Shown here: in pieces, positions 37,694 to 48,882 of the stretch | Numbering within the stretch: position 1 is the stretch's first letter | How the letters are laid out: each line of letters begins with the position of its first letter | NCBI GenBank assembly: GCA_907164885.2 | Contig: OU015492.1 | Span: 206,231,493-206,295,492 of the forward strand | Length of the DNA: 64,000 bases | Source: Dolomedes plantarius | Taxonomy: Eukaryota; Arthropoda; Arachnida; Araneae; Dolomedidae | Direction: 5' to 3' | Position numbers and translations under genes: made by a program | The notes under the pieces: model-generated | What the model was told of the DNA's origin: nothing | Database searches by the model: none | What the model saw: the letters and a program-made list of their open reading frames with translations, nothing else

Positions 37694-38244
37694 AGTTTAA
37701 GGTTTACAGTTTGAGAAACATTTCTTTTACTGTATGTTAATATGTTTTTGGATAATGTCCAATCGTCTGCCGCATTAGAAAGAAAAAAAATGTCAGTTTA
37801 TTTCGTTGTTATGCACGTGACGCAAAATTAGTTTAAAGTATCACAAAAAGAATAGAAATTTCGTGATTGGCATTAAATAAATTAAATTCTAAAAATGAAT
37901 TTTAAAAATTCACCAAAAATCAGAAAATGGAGGTAAAGATTTGATAAAAATTTCATTTTAAAGGAATTTTTATGATCTTTCTCGTGATATAAAATTTATA
38001 ACCCTCAAATTATTATTTTAAATGCAAACTTAAAAAAGTTGCAAAAATAGCTTTAAAATTTAATTTTAAAAAATCTAATAAGAATTTTTTTTAATCGTTC
38101 TTAGTGCACCCCTGCACTATGAGAAGAATCGCAATGCAAAATGTCAGCCCTTTAGGTCCAACGGTTAGGTCTGTGCTTTATTTGTCAGTCAGTCAGTCAG
38201 TCAATCAATCAGTCAATCAGTTACGGAACTGTTTTATATATAGA
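37694..38244 (-). mobile_element. Non-autonomous Helitron-like element, copy E, 3' truncated
   Basis: Matches the 5' two-thirds of the family on the minus strand, ending in TATATAGA (TC on the minus strand) at 38244. The 3' terminal block with CTAG is missing; it is cut at the junction with the repeat at 37508-37693. Confidence 0.83.
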
Positions 38245-38385
38245 CTACTCGTAATGCAAAAATAATTTCGTTTTGTAAGAATTAAATCTGAATTCCTTCT
38301 ACGCGAATTCAAATTTTTTGATTGTTAAAAATGTGACAATTCTTATGCATGTCAGTTTTTAGTAATAAGTTTATTCATTTAAAGT

Positions 38386-38693
38386 GGGATTACGTTCCTC
38401 CATAACGGTCCTACGGAAAGCAAAATTTCAGACGCTAAAACCGTCCGTCCATCCGTCCTCGCGAGTTATAATTTTGGCAGCCTGTCAAACCCAATCTGCA
38501 TCGCTTCGACAAGCAGTAAACAGTTAAACAGAAAAGCACCAAAATGCGTTAAAATTTTGACATACATATATGTATATATATACATACGTACATATATACA
38601 TAACACATACATATACACATACAAAAGAGGTAAGCAACGATAAGTAATCCTACGTTAATAACCCGCGGTAGTTTCGTTAGAAGAGACTACCTG
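38386..38693 (-). repeat. Dispersed MITE-like repeat, copy 2 (TAACGTAGGATTAC family)
   Basis: Near-complete minus-strand copy: GGATTACGTTCCTCCATAAC at one end, TAATCCTACGTTAATAACCC and GAGACTACCTGA at the other, with a TA/CATA tract between. It lies 0.7 kb from copy 4 in the same orientation. Confidence 0.82.
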
Positions 38694-39083
38694 AAATATT
38701 TTTTATTAGTTACATTATTTTCCGAAAATTCTCGTTTTTAACTGAATGAAATACTACATAAAAAGTATCCTTAACTCAATTTTGAAAAAAGAAATGGAGA
38801 TTGATTTTTAATCCTACAACACTCATATCAACGACCTATTACCCGGGAGCTGTATTTCAACCTTTTCATTAAGGCCCTCGAGATTAGTATCTTGACCGCT
38901 GACACACCCTGTCGCGTGATGAATTCGCATTTGAAATTCAATTAATTCCATCTCCCTTCCCTCCATTTGTGGCCGATTTACAAGATGTTGGCTCTTTACG
39001 GCAGATTTTTGGCCACCCATATATGCTTTACAACTTTTTCTCCTCCCGAAAATGTTGACCTTTTTCCTTCATGAATATTTTAT
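38694..39083. other. Unassigned DNA
   Basis: No feature recognised; the minus-strand frame 38823-39020 has no known motif. Confidence 0.4.
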
Positions 39084-39210
39084 TATATGCTGCTTAACGG
39101 ACCCTCGTCATTCTTTTCAACAGTCTAGCTCCACAATAACGACTTCCTTCCAGGAGCATGGATAGACCCCTCGAATCTGGATTTCAAATCCTTCATCTTG
39201 ATACCATGAC
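39084..39210. repeat. Dispersed repeat related to 44692-44820
   Basis: Shares ATGCTGC, CATTCTTTTCAAC, CTCCACAATAACGAC, CCAGGAGCATGG and CTGGATTTCAAATCC in the same order with the segment at 44692-44820. No coding potential. Family unknown. Confidence 0.75.
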
Positions 39211-39358
39211 CAACCCGACAATGAAATCTTTTGACAATGAAATCTTTTGACTTTCTAACGGCCATTCTAAATTTATTATTATAATATGAGTCAAAAATAT
39301 TTCTTGGCTAATAAACGGTTTTTTAAAATATTTTATGCAGCCTTGGAGTAATACGACT

Positions 39359-39820
39359 TGTAAGGTATACATAAGATTCGATTCACAAGAATCGAACTTT
39401 TGAGTGAATGAATTAAAGAAGCTGCTTGAGATATGCTAATTTCGGCATACGCGCTTGGTATAAATACCAAGCAGCTTGATTAAAAAAAGAGGTTGTTAAG
39501 GTTGATAGATAAGCGAGGGGAGCTACAATGTAAGCAGCTCCAGGTGCTGTTCTGCGCTAGTGCTTAGGGGGCCCAAAGTTTACGTGGCAGAACTGCTGGT
39601 TTGACTCTCTGCTGGTTTGTGAGTATTTTGCAAAGTGTATTTCTATTAAATGTTAATATATATATTCCGTACAAGTAGTACGTATGCTTAAGGTTGTAAA
39701 AGCAAATTCTATATGTGCAACGAATTCAATAAACATTGTTTCATGTATAAACTGTGTTTCTATCAAATTCATTTAGAGTGCCACTTCAAATTATATGCAC
39801 CCAAGTCTGGGTAGAAGTGA
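39359..39820 (+). mobile_element. Solo-LTR-like repeat, copy 2
   Basis: 462 bp nearly identical to 26001-26482, with the same TATAAATA and AATAAA positions and a deletion of about 20 bp around the AAGGTTG stretch. No matching short duplication was found at its flanks, unlike copy 1. Confidence 0.6.
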
Positions 39821-40630
39821 GAAATTCTCTACAGACTGTTGAACTGTCAAAAAAATCGATTTTTTTTAAGAAAATACACATGAAACACTAACCTTTTCTG
39901 AGTATTTTAAGACAATCCGATTGAAAAAATTCCCATAATTACGGAAGTTATGAATAAAAACGTGTCAGATGTTTACTGTAAACGGATTTAAAGGGCAATA
40001 CTTCAAAGGGATTTATCTCAAAATGTGTTTTTTTCGCATAATGCACTTGTTATCTCTAGAACTATTTCATATTTTTGCATGAAATTTTCACAGATGGTAC
40101 ATATTATCATTTGCTTGAAACTGAACCAAAATTTGTTTACAGATCTCTGGGGAATACATTTTTCATGCATAGAAAAAATTTAATTTATTAAGAAAAAAAA
40201 TGCATTATTTTCAGTTTCGTAGTAAAAGTAGAAATATACCTTAAATATATTCAAATTTAGGTTCAAAATAAACTTTAGTTTCTGCAGTACGTGTTAAAAG
40301 CAGAAATTTTGTCTTAAACTCAATTTTTTTGGAGTATTTCTGTGCGTTAGCTTTGATATCACTTTTGTCCAAAGCAAACTGATTATTATTTACGACTATC
40401 TAACACAAATTATTTTAACTATCAAACAAGAAACAGGTATATATTCATAAATCAAACATTGTTCTATTTATACAAAAAAAATTATGATTTTAATACGATC
40501 TTATACTTTTCTAGATATAGAATGTCGAAAGTGACACAATTTTTTTACTTTTTCGACTTTTAACGACTTTTAACAGGTATGACCCCTTAATTATACAATT
40601 TTCATCTACCCAAACTGTATAGTGGCTGGC
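39821..40630. other. Unassigned DNA, possibly a decayed TE
   Basis: No coding frame. Phrases such as CTCAAAATGTG, TTATCTCTAGAACTATTTC and GAAATTTTCACA look like the non-coding part of some DNA transposon, but no inverted ends were found. Confidence 0.35.
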
Positions 40631-41068
40631 TGTTGTTTCTTATGCCACTTGGTCGACAGCAACATGAGATGTCGGCCTAAGTCCCGAGGTTAAGTCCCGA
40701 AGGCTGTGGGCGATGAAGGTGCGGTTCCTGTTTTGACTGACACCACAAGGGTCTAAGTCGGACTTAGCCAAAGGACCAGTTCCGTAATTTTTCCTAAGGC
40801 CCGAGGCTAATTCCCGAAGGCTGTGGGCGATGAAGGTGCGATTCCTGTTTTGACTGGCACCACAAGGGTCGAAGTCGGACCTAGCCAAAGGACCAGTTCC
40901 GTAATTTTGAACCGAGCCAAGTGCCGAGACCAGAACACTTGACCCCACACCTCCAGCGGCAATTTTTAGAACTTGGAGAACATTGCAGCCACGACAGATT
41001 TTACGTGCAGATTTTAGTGACTTTCAGATCACTAGCCCGCTGCCCTTGCCACCTGGGCCACTGCGTCC
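40631..41068 (-). mobile_element. tRNA-derived SINE, copy 2, with internal ~120-bp duplication
   Basis: Minus-strand relative of 45135-45535. The head (complement of CCACTGCGTCC at 41058-41068) is followed by a tRNA-like region with AGTGA and TCACT arms, and the 3' part ends near 40631. The segment with GGCTGTGGGCGATGAAGGTGC and GGACCAGTTCCGTAATTTT occurs twice (about 40671-40793 and 40794-40911), a tandem duplication absent from the other copy. The minus-strand open frame 40640-40948 is the translation of this repeat. Confidence 0.82.
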
Positions 41069-41197
41069 TTGCGTGGTAAACTAAGGTTTTGACCAAATGA
41101 GCCTAAATCCCGTCTAAGATATGAATGTTTCTAGGCAGGTCCTTCATGTATGGAGTTTTCGGGTTCTTTTTCTGGGTGCTTCTATGATGACGTAGCC

Positions 41198-41447
41198 CAA
41201 CGGTTCTCAACCTTTTCAATCCCACAATCCCACCCCAAACGTAAGAAAAGTAAAATGAACATTCTGCGATCCCCCAGACCAACACCTAATAAATGTTGTT
41301 TTTTATTTCCAATGGCAGGCAATGAAGAAAAATAAGATAAAAAATTTTTTGTTACTCTCTTCTAACGAAATTACCACGGGTTATTAACGTAGGATTACTT
41401 ATCATTGCTTACCTCTTTTGTATGCATATATGTATCTATGTATGTGT

Positions 41448-41484
<37 letters not shown>

Positions 41485-41689
41485 TGTTTTTCATGGATTG
41501 TACGGTGTCTGAGTGTGTTTATTGTATAGATCATACTCATCGGAAATAATCCATTGGTTTTTAGACAGTATTGACACCGCTGATGAAGAGATGCTGTCTA
41601 AAACCTCTTTCATACTTTTCTTTTCGTATTATTTGTTCCTGGCTGCAAGTAGCTTTAGGGCTATTACTGGTATTCTCTTTCATCTATTT

Positions 41690-41757
<68 letters not shown>

Positions 41758-42408
41758 TATGTATATATATACATACATGTATGTTAAAATTTTGGCGCAT
41801 TTTGTACTTCTCTGTTTAACTGTTTACTGCTTGTCCAAGCGATACAGACTGGGTTTGGCGCGCTGCCAAAATTATAACTCGCGAGGTATGGCCGGCCGGT
41901 TTTAGAGTCTGAAATTTTGCTTTCCGGAGGACCGTTATAGAGGAATGTAATCCTACGTTAAAAAGTTCAACAAGAAAACAAACACCACCAAGATAAAAAA
42001 AAAACGAATTAGGAAACAGGACTATCAATTCCTCAAAGCTATTGCCTCACAATATCGGCCACAGAGATGCCGATCACAGTGCGTCACAGATCTGGAGGTG
42101 AGAAATGTTCATAACTTGCGATTTGGCACACATAGTGCAGAAAGAACTCTGTAGAATTTTCAATCGGCTCAGATTTTTAGCTAAGCAATCGTGACCAGTT
42201 AATGCCGGATCATGGCTACTGAACCCCTCCTTGGAAAATAATAGTAATAATAAATAATCTAATAACAGTAATAATTTAGTAACTGCACGAGCGAATAGTT
42301 CAAACAATTAAGCTATAATGTTGTAATCATTTCGATTCCTCCCCCCCCCCTCCCCTTATATGTTACCGCGAACCCCTGAGGGTTGAGTCCCCAGGTTTAG
42401 AAACGCTG
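41198..42408. mobile_element. hAT-like non-autonomous element with nested repeat
   Basis: Left end CAACGGTTCTCAACCTTTTC and right end complement CAGCGTTTCTAAACCTGGGG are hAT-type termini. The flanking 8-mers, ACGTAGCC (41190-41197) and ACTTAACC (42409-42416), agree at 6 of 8 bases, consistent with an old 8-bp target duplication. A repeat of another family is nested at 41351-41961. No transposase is left. Confidence 0.72.
41351..41961 (+). repeat. Dispersed MITE-like repeat, copy 3 (TAACGTAGGATTAC family), expanded
   Basis: TAACGTAGGATTACTTATC near the left and GTAATCCTACGTTA at the right form inverted ends. Two TA tracts (about 41451-41480 and 41694-41753) surround a 210-bp segment absent from the other copies, probably a separate insertion in the TA tract. 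The open frames 41513-41905 and 41571-41819 cross this tract and are not genes. Confidence 0.8.
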
Positions 42409-42642
42409 ACTTAACCAAATTTTCCTCCTAATGATCATAAATTACTATAGCAGTAATCATGAATTTTGATCATTTCTATCATTACTAATTCAAAATGCGG
42501 TAACAATGTGCTCAAGGACTGCCAGTAATTTATGTGAATGCCAAAAAAGCTTAAAACTACTGAAAGTCTGTAATAAAATTAACTTTTTGGAGAGAATAAT
42601 TTAGAACAATTTTGAAACTCCTTGGAAAGGTTCTGATTATTA

Positions 42643-43331
42643 TCTATATATATATAAAACAGTTCCGTAACTGACTGACTGACAACGCACAGACCAAACC
42701 GCTGGACCTAAAGGGCTGAAATTTTGCATGGTGATTCTTCTTATAGTGTAGCGGTGCACTATGAAAGATTTTTGAAAAATTCTTCTTAGATTTTTTTAGA
42801 TTAAATTTTTAAGCTATTTTTGTAACATTTCTTATAGTTTGCATTTGAAATAATAAATTTAGGGTTATAAAATTTATATCTCGAGAAAGATCATAAAAAT
42901 TCCTTTAAAATGAAATCTTTTTCGAATCTTTACATCCATTTTCTGATTTTTGGAGAATTTTTAAAGATTAATTTTTAGAATTTAATATATTAAATGCTGA
43001 TCACGTGGTTTCTTTGCTTTTTGTGATACTTTAAATTAATTTTGCGTCACGTGCATAACAACGAAATAAATTGACAACAAAATATTAAAATACGGTAAAA
43101 CATAAAATTTAACCACTGGACTAATTGAGATGGAAGTTTTTTAATAATTTATTTCAAATTAGTATGTTTTATGGGCATTAAACATACAAATTGCGTACAT
43201 TGACCGTTCTATTTTTTTATTGTCCATTACGATTTATATATATATATTTATATATTTCGCATTAATTGCATACATTGACCGTTGTATTTAATTTGAATGC
43301 ACTCCGTAGTGAATCCCGAGTATTCAGCTAA
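42643..43331 (+). mobile_element. Non-autonomous Helitron-like element, copy F
   Basis: Starts TCTATATATATATAAAACAG. It ends TATTCAGCTAA, where the usual CTAG is CTAA, still within the Helitron CTRR rule, and is followed by T. The 3' hairpin is mutated relative to other copies (CTCCGTAGTGAATCCCGAG). Confidence 0.85.
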
Positions 43332-44691
43332 TTTTTTTTTATAAATCACCAGTTTTATTTCTAAATTAGAAGTACTTCAGGCTTTATTTTTGTATGATTT
43401 TCTTCAAACCTATGTAACATATGAGCTACACCATTAAAAAACTTCTGATTGCAAAATTACTTGGGTGACTTAGGTAGACTAAGTAGTTAGATCTATATGT
43501 AACATCTTATGAGAAGAAATAAATGCGTTTACCTCGTAAAAAAAATAAGAAAATAAATTGGTGGAATTTTACCCTACGATTAAACCAGTCTACACTGGAA
43601 ATGACCGATTCTTTCTCAAATGGGGGTATAAAGTATACCAGCTGAAACATGTTAGGGAAAAATTACTCAAACTGCAGAAGCTTTACGCAAACAATTTAAT
43701 TCGATATTAGGAAAAAATGTCTCTGAAGCCTAACTGTATAACAGTAATATTTAATGAAATACCATCACTTGCAATGATTTATATCAAATTTCTCCAAATG
43801 ATTGCGGGAATTTTGTTTCGTAATATTTTAGCATTTTTTTATCAAATCCTAAAGTTCTGGCGCCACCCAAAATGTCGCATCGACAATAAGAAACGGCATA
43901 TAATCATAATTTAAAAGAGAACACATTGCTGCTTGGAAAATAGGGTCTAGAAGTCGTTTTAGTAAATCGAGAAAATGATGGCGTTATTCACATGATATGA
44001 AAAGAGAAATGGACCTCTACAGTTTAGATCGAGCAGAGCACAGCACTCATTTTCGATTATTATGAAGGTCAAAATGTAAAGCACTTTGTAGGATTGCTAT
44101 TTGTATTACGGAGAACAGCATTTTTTGTTGAATACTTTATTTTCATTTACGTCAATCAATATTTTGCTTTATTTTTTGTTCTTTTTTCAAGTGCCTGGTT
44201 TCAAGCAGTTAAACATTATCAATATTAATGCCTATTTGTTATACATAACTCGGGTTGTTTTTTGTTTGTTTGTTTGTTTATCTGTTTGTTTTTTTCAGGC
44301 ATATGAGTTTGCCTGAATACCACATAGCATTTTGCATGGACCTCAAAGAGATTATGTTAATGCTTGGTGGCATTCAGATCAACACATCTGTTTTAGAAAG
44401 CAAAAAGTCTTGTGTTCGATTCTAGGCACAACCAAATGTTTTTCATGAGTGAAGAGAAAAGCAGAGGAGACGTCCTCGTTATTCTGGTGTCTGATCCAGA
44501 AATTTAAGGATTTCCCCCCGGGAGGCTCCATGGTGAGGAGAATAATTAATGGGTTTTATCCTGAGGATCGTGATGTAGTCTGGGGATGTTGAAATCCTCA
44601 ATGAGGATGTTGACGGATCACAGAATGACTTGAGGTCAAAGCTAGACAAAAAAAAGCATTAAAAAAAAGCTTTAAAAAATTGTTATTTTAT
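43332..44691. other. Unassigned DNA, weak tRNA-like relic near 44365-44432
   Basis: No gene recognised. TGTGTTCGATTCTAGGCAC at about 44410 resembles a pol III B box (GGTTCGANTCC), with TTGGTGGCATTCAG upstream as a weak A-box-like stretch; possibly a SINE remnant. The open frames 43717-43914 and 44101-44316 have no known motif. Confidence 0.35.
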
Positions 44692-45061
44692 TACATGCTG
44701 CCTAATCGTCCCTCATCATTCTTTTCAACGATCTATCTCCACAATAACGACATTCTTCCAGGAGCATGGTTTAGATCACGCGCTTCTGGATTTCAAATCC
44801 TGCATCTTGAGCTCAATGAAATGGTTTTTAATTTAGATAAACCAAGAAACGGATACTGGAACAAAATGTTTTAATTAAAATTATTTAGATGACAAAAAAT
44901 TTAAAATTATATCACGGTTTAGATCACGCACTTCTGGATTTCAAATCCTGCATCTTGAGCTCAATGAAATGGTTTTTAATTTAGATAAACCAAGAAACTG
45001 ATACTGCAACAAAATGTTTTAATTAAAATTATTTAGATGACAAAAAATTGAAAATTAAAAT
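44692..45061. repeat. Dispersed repeat with 148-bp tandem duplication
   Basis: The first part matches 39084-39210. The segment from GGTTTAGATCACGC (44768) repeats at 44916, a period of 148 bp, with only a few substitutions between the copies. Confidence 0.9.
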
Positions 45062-45134
45062 AATAACCTCCTTTGAGATACAGACAATACTCATATTAAT
45101 ACTACTGCTGTTTGAAAGACTAATGATTTGTTGA

Positions 45135-45535
45135 TGGGCGCAGTGGCCCAGTTGGCAAGAGCACCGGGCTAGTGATCTGAAAGTCACTGGCTCGATGATC
45201 GTCGCTGACAGATCCACTGCCGTGTACACTAATGTCGGCTGAGGCACGTAAAATCTGTCGTGGCTGCAATGTCTTCCAAGTTCTCAAAATTACCTCTGGA
45301 GATGGGGGGTCAAGTGTTCTGGTCTCATCACTTGACTCGGTTCAAAATTACGGGACTGGTTCTTTACGCCAAACTGGTTATGGGTGATGAATTACGCCAA
45401 AAGGGTGGTACTTTGGCCAAGTCGGGCTCCAACCCTTTTGGCGCCAGTCAAAACAGGAGCCTCATCTTCATCGCCCATAGCCTTCGGGACTTGATCTGAT
45501 GTTGCTGTCGGTCAAGTGCCATAAGTAACAACAAT
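45135..45535 (+). mobile_element. tRNA-derived SINE with perfect 12-bp target-site duplication
   Basis: Flanked by ATGATTTGTTGA on both sides (45123-45134 and 45536-45547), diagnostic of LINE-mediated retrotransposition. The head GGGCGCAGTGGCCCAGTTGG holds an A-box-like segment; AGTGA/TCACT can form an anticodon-like arm, and GGCTCGATGATC is a weak B box. The body is not tRNA-related and the tail is ATAAGTAACAACAAT. A minus-strand relative lies at 40631-41068. The open frame 45260-45499 is within the SINE body. Confidence 0.9.
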
Positions 45536-45547
45536 ATGATTTGTTGA

Positions 45548-46500
45548 CTATTGATTTCGCAAAATTTATAGTAATTTTCAATTGATTTAGCTTCACAGTT
45601 TAGGTAATCTTTCCAATTTGACATCTAATATAGTCTTTAAAATTTGTGAGGTTTATTGATGATATGGTAGTGCTAAGTATGGCCAAGGTTACCAAGAACA
45701 GTGAACCCAATTACTGACTGAATCCATTTATAAAGAATGAAGAAGGGAGTTCTTTGACGGGGAAATATGGGGTCGTTGCAGAGATATCTAATTGAGAATG
45801 AGATTTTTTGACAGACGTATAGATCTTCGAGGACTTATTTTCGGTAAGGAGTGATCTAAGGTTGCTCTACAACGTTGCCAAGTACTTCAGTTTTTAGAAT
45901 ATTCGTCTGGGATACCGACGATAGGGGGTTTGATTCCATCTTTATAAGTAAGAAAAACATGCAAATTACTTAGTATGAGAGAAGGAGACTTTACAGAAAC
46001 GCCCAACAGAAACTGAGATTTCTGACCAAGATACTGAGAATCAACGTCTCTATTCTGGTTGGCAAGACTGACGTTTGTTCGATTACGGAATTTAGAACTT
46101 CAGAGTCTAAATATCGACTCAAAATAGCAGGGATAATTGCCTTGATTCATACTCGGCATTCATTCTTTTATGTAGAATGAAAAAAGTGCGAACAAAGTGG
46201 TAGGAAAGGTGGAGTCGTTACAAAGACTCTTAATGGAGATTGACAGACTTTCGATCTAGATACAGATCCTCGAGGTTCTTTTTTGGGGGGTTACGGGTGA
46301 ATGTAGTTATTCAGAAATAATGCATTGAAGTTCATTGATTATAACATCATCCCGGTACACCAAGGGTAAAAAGCCTTATTCCAGCCTAGTATTAACTCGT
46401 TTCTAAAGAAATCAAAAGCATGAATGGGTCTGACTCGAGAAACGGGATTGTTACAAAATAAACTGTAAAAATATACTAAAAACCATGTACCGCACACACA
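45548..46500. other. Unassigned DNA with a tRNA-like relic near 45880-45945
   Basis: TCGTC and GACGA flanking a short loop, followed by GGGGGTTTGATTCC (B-box-like), suggest a degenerate tRNA-derived SINE head at about 45880-45945. The rest holds nothing I can name. Confidence 0.35.
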
Positions 46501-46960
46501 GCCTTGTGGGTAGTGTTCTGAGCTGCTACGCAGCGGGCTTGGGTTCGAATCTGGTACAGTCGAACCCCATTATAACGAACTTCAAGGGACCAAAGGTTTT
46601 GTTCGCTTTATCCGGTGGTTCGTTATATCCGAACCGTTAAGAAAAATGCTAGAGTTCACAAAATGTATAACTCATTAAGTTGCAATGTGTATTCAATAAT
46701 GATGTATTAAAAAAGGATAAAATCTATTAAAAATGATCATTAATGAATTAAATAGACTAAAATCGGTTACATTAAACTGACACAATACTAATTAAATTAC
46801 GTACAATAGGAAAACGGCGGGACCAACATTTTCGTTCGTTATATCCGTGAGTTCGTTATACACCGGGTTCGCTATAACAGGGTTCGACTGGTTGTCTCCG
46901 CGTTCTCACCCTCATAGGGAGCAATGCTGGATCACCTAAACGGTGTATAAAGTAGCCATC
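46501..46960 (+). mobile_element. tRNA-derived SINE head of another family, interrupted by a MITE
   Basis: GCCTTGTGGGTAGTGTTCTG has A-box character and GGGTTCGAATCTGG matches the B box. The pieces continue after the MITE (46557-46890) with GTTGTCTCCGCGTTCTCACC. An intact tRNA gene is excluded because no acceptor stem or 3' half is present. Confidence 0.55.
46557..46890. mobile_element. Tigger/pogo-like MITE, 334 bp
   Basis: The left end CAGTCGAACCCCATTATAAC after a TA is inverted at the right (complement CAGTCGAACCCTGTTATAGC). GTTCGTTATATCCG variants repeat near both ends. The right TA is mutated (GTTG follows). No coding sequence. Confidence 0.88.
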
Positions 46961-47757
46961 AAAACTTCGCGAATCTTCATGGGCCAATGTATGAAGTGTC
47001 TACTATCAGAATACAAGTGCCCGCCACATTTAAAGAAAATTAAAAAGACTTACTATAAACCATATTTCATTTAAATTAAAAACTCCAACTTTAAATTTTT
47101 TATGCTGAATTGTAGCTTCAGAATAGAAAGACATGATGATGCTGTAAAGTCATATATAATTCATAGACTTACAATGTTGAATTTCACAGCAAATATCTTA
47201 TTCAGTTTTAGATAATTACCATTGCCACAAAAGATTTTTTTTATTTTGAAGAGGATATGTAAGGTTCAACTTCAAAACCAACAAAACAGTTACAATAAAA
47301 AAATGTGAAAAACAATAAGAAACAGTAGTTGTAAAAACATAAGGAAACTCAATATTTCCCATTATTGGATTTTATGCAGCAAAGGAAACCAGGGCAACGA
47401 AACATGTAAAGTGTTATTTACTATCAAAAACTACTAAAATTTTCACATTGGCCTTGACAAAATATTACAGGTTTGAGTGTTATGCTTAAGACAGGAAGTG
47501 ACAGATGGATCTATTAGGCAGAAATAGCCAAAATAATTGCCGTGTCTCCAAGCAAAAGACAAAAACAAAACATTGTTTTTGCCTTTGTACATTAAATTTT
47601 CAAAAGCCTTTTAGGAGTACCCTCATTCTCACACTGATCTAAAATCCATGTTAAACTTAGATCGATTACGAATGCATATAGATCCCCGCTGTTTCTCTTT
47701 TGGTACGGGGTGATACAGAACTTGTAAAATGGTTGTAAAATAGAAACAATCTATTTT
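46961..47757. other. Unassigned DNA
   Basis: No feature recognised up to the start of the segmental duplication. Confidence 0.5.
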
Positions 47758-48215
47758 ACTTGTATGCGTTTTGTTAGGAAGTTAACTACAGAAACCTTGA
47801 AACCAAATAGTTCACTAGTAAATTACAAAGACTGAATTATACTATGACACACATTTAAGGCGGAAAATGGGGTTTTTTTATTTGAATTTTCTATACACTG
47901 TTAAGAATATCAAGACCCAAATTTGGCACACAAAAAAATTTCAATGGTTGTTAGAAGTGTCTGTTTTCGTGTATTTTCTCGCAACAGCTGGAAATAGATG
48001 TAATGGCTGACTTTTAATTATAGAGGAAATCAACTTAAGGTATTTCCAGTTGGATCCTAGTTTTTTTAGAGTAGTTGTTTTTTGTCCTTAGAGATATTTG
48101 TTCAAGGTTGCTTTCGGCCACATCTGTCACAGTGAGCAATCAGCGCGTCCAATTATTGGTGCAATAATAGAGTACAGGTAGCCCCCCTACAGCACGGCAT
48201 CTTACAACAAGGTTT

Positions 48216-48604
48216 CGCTCTAACACGATAAGATAAATTGCGAGAACCCTCGTATAACACTGCAACCTGTAACACGATTTCGCTCTAACACGATAAGATA
48301 AATTGCGAGAACCCTCGTATAACACTGCAACCTGTGACACGATTTCGCTCTAACACGATAAGATAAATTGCGAGAACCCTCGTATAACACTGCAACCTGT
48401 AACACGGTTTCGCTCTAACACGATAAGATAAATTTCGAGAACCCTCGTATAACACTGCAACCTGTGACACGATTTCGCTCTAACACGATAAGATAAATTG
48501 CGAGAACCCTCGTATAACACTGCAACCTGTAACACGATTTCGCTCTAACACGATAAACAAAAATTGCGAAAACCTTTGTACAACACTGCACTTCTATAGC
48601 ACTA
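48216..48604. repeat. 65-bp tandem array, 5 full units plus one divergent unit
   Basis: Units start CGCTCTAACACGATAAG at 48216, 48281, 48346, 48411 and 48476; a divergent last unit starts at 48541. The unit contains CCTCGTATAACAC, which is also part of the element's right terminus, so the array probably grew from subterminal sequence. The overlapping 61-71 residue minus-strand frames are artefacts. Confidence 0.96.
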
Positions 48605-48744
48605 GATAACACGACTTTCTTTTCACGCATTTAAAATCTAAATTACCTTAAAATAATGACGGTAAGGAATTGTGAACTATAGTGGCTTTACATGGAAATG
48701 TATAAACAAATTTTAATTTATTCATTTGTAACTCTATAAAATTA

Positions 48745-48882
48745 CAAGAAGGCCTAAGCTTAGCTGAAAATCTTGAATCATTTTTACCGAATGCAGACCC
48801 TTCCTCTGAAAGAAGCCGAAAATTCAAAAGGGAGCTGCAAAATTGTCTATCTCCATACCGTGAATATGCAATGATCTTGTAA
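48745..48882 (+). pseudogene. Possible Tigger/pogo transposase fragment, copy 1
   Basis: 46 codons ending at TAA 48880, reading GLSLAENLESFLPN, ERSRKFKRELQNCLSP and REYAMIL. Amphipathic, charged and gene-like against its surroundings. Its place inside a pogo-like element suggests a fragment of that element's transposase, but no diagnostic motif is present. An identical copy is at 52255-52392. Confidence 0.4.

Noticed and set aside
40640..40948. 102-residue frame with an internal peptide repeat (FDPCGASQNRNRTF)
   Set aside because: The repeat is the translated duplication of a SINE body; the other SINE copy encodes a similar chance peptide on its own plus strand.
41513..41905. 130-residue frame crossing a TA tract
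   Set aside because: Composed of a repeat insertion, microsatellite and dispersed repeat sequence; no independent support.
45135..45205. Functional tRNA gene (also 46502-46560, 50049-50130 and 54068-54105)
   Set aside because: A- and B-box-like motifs are present, but acceptor stems do not pair and bodies continue as SINE sequence; the 45.1-kb copy has a SINE-type target duplication.
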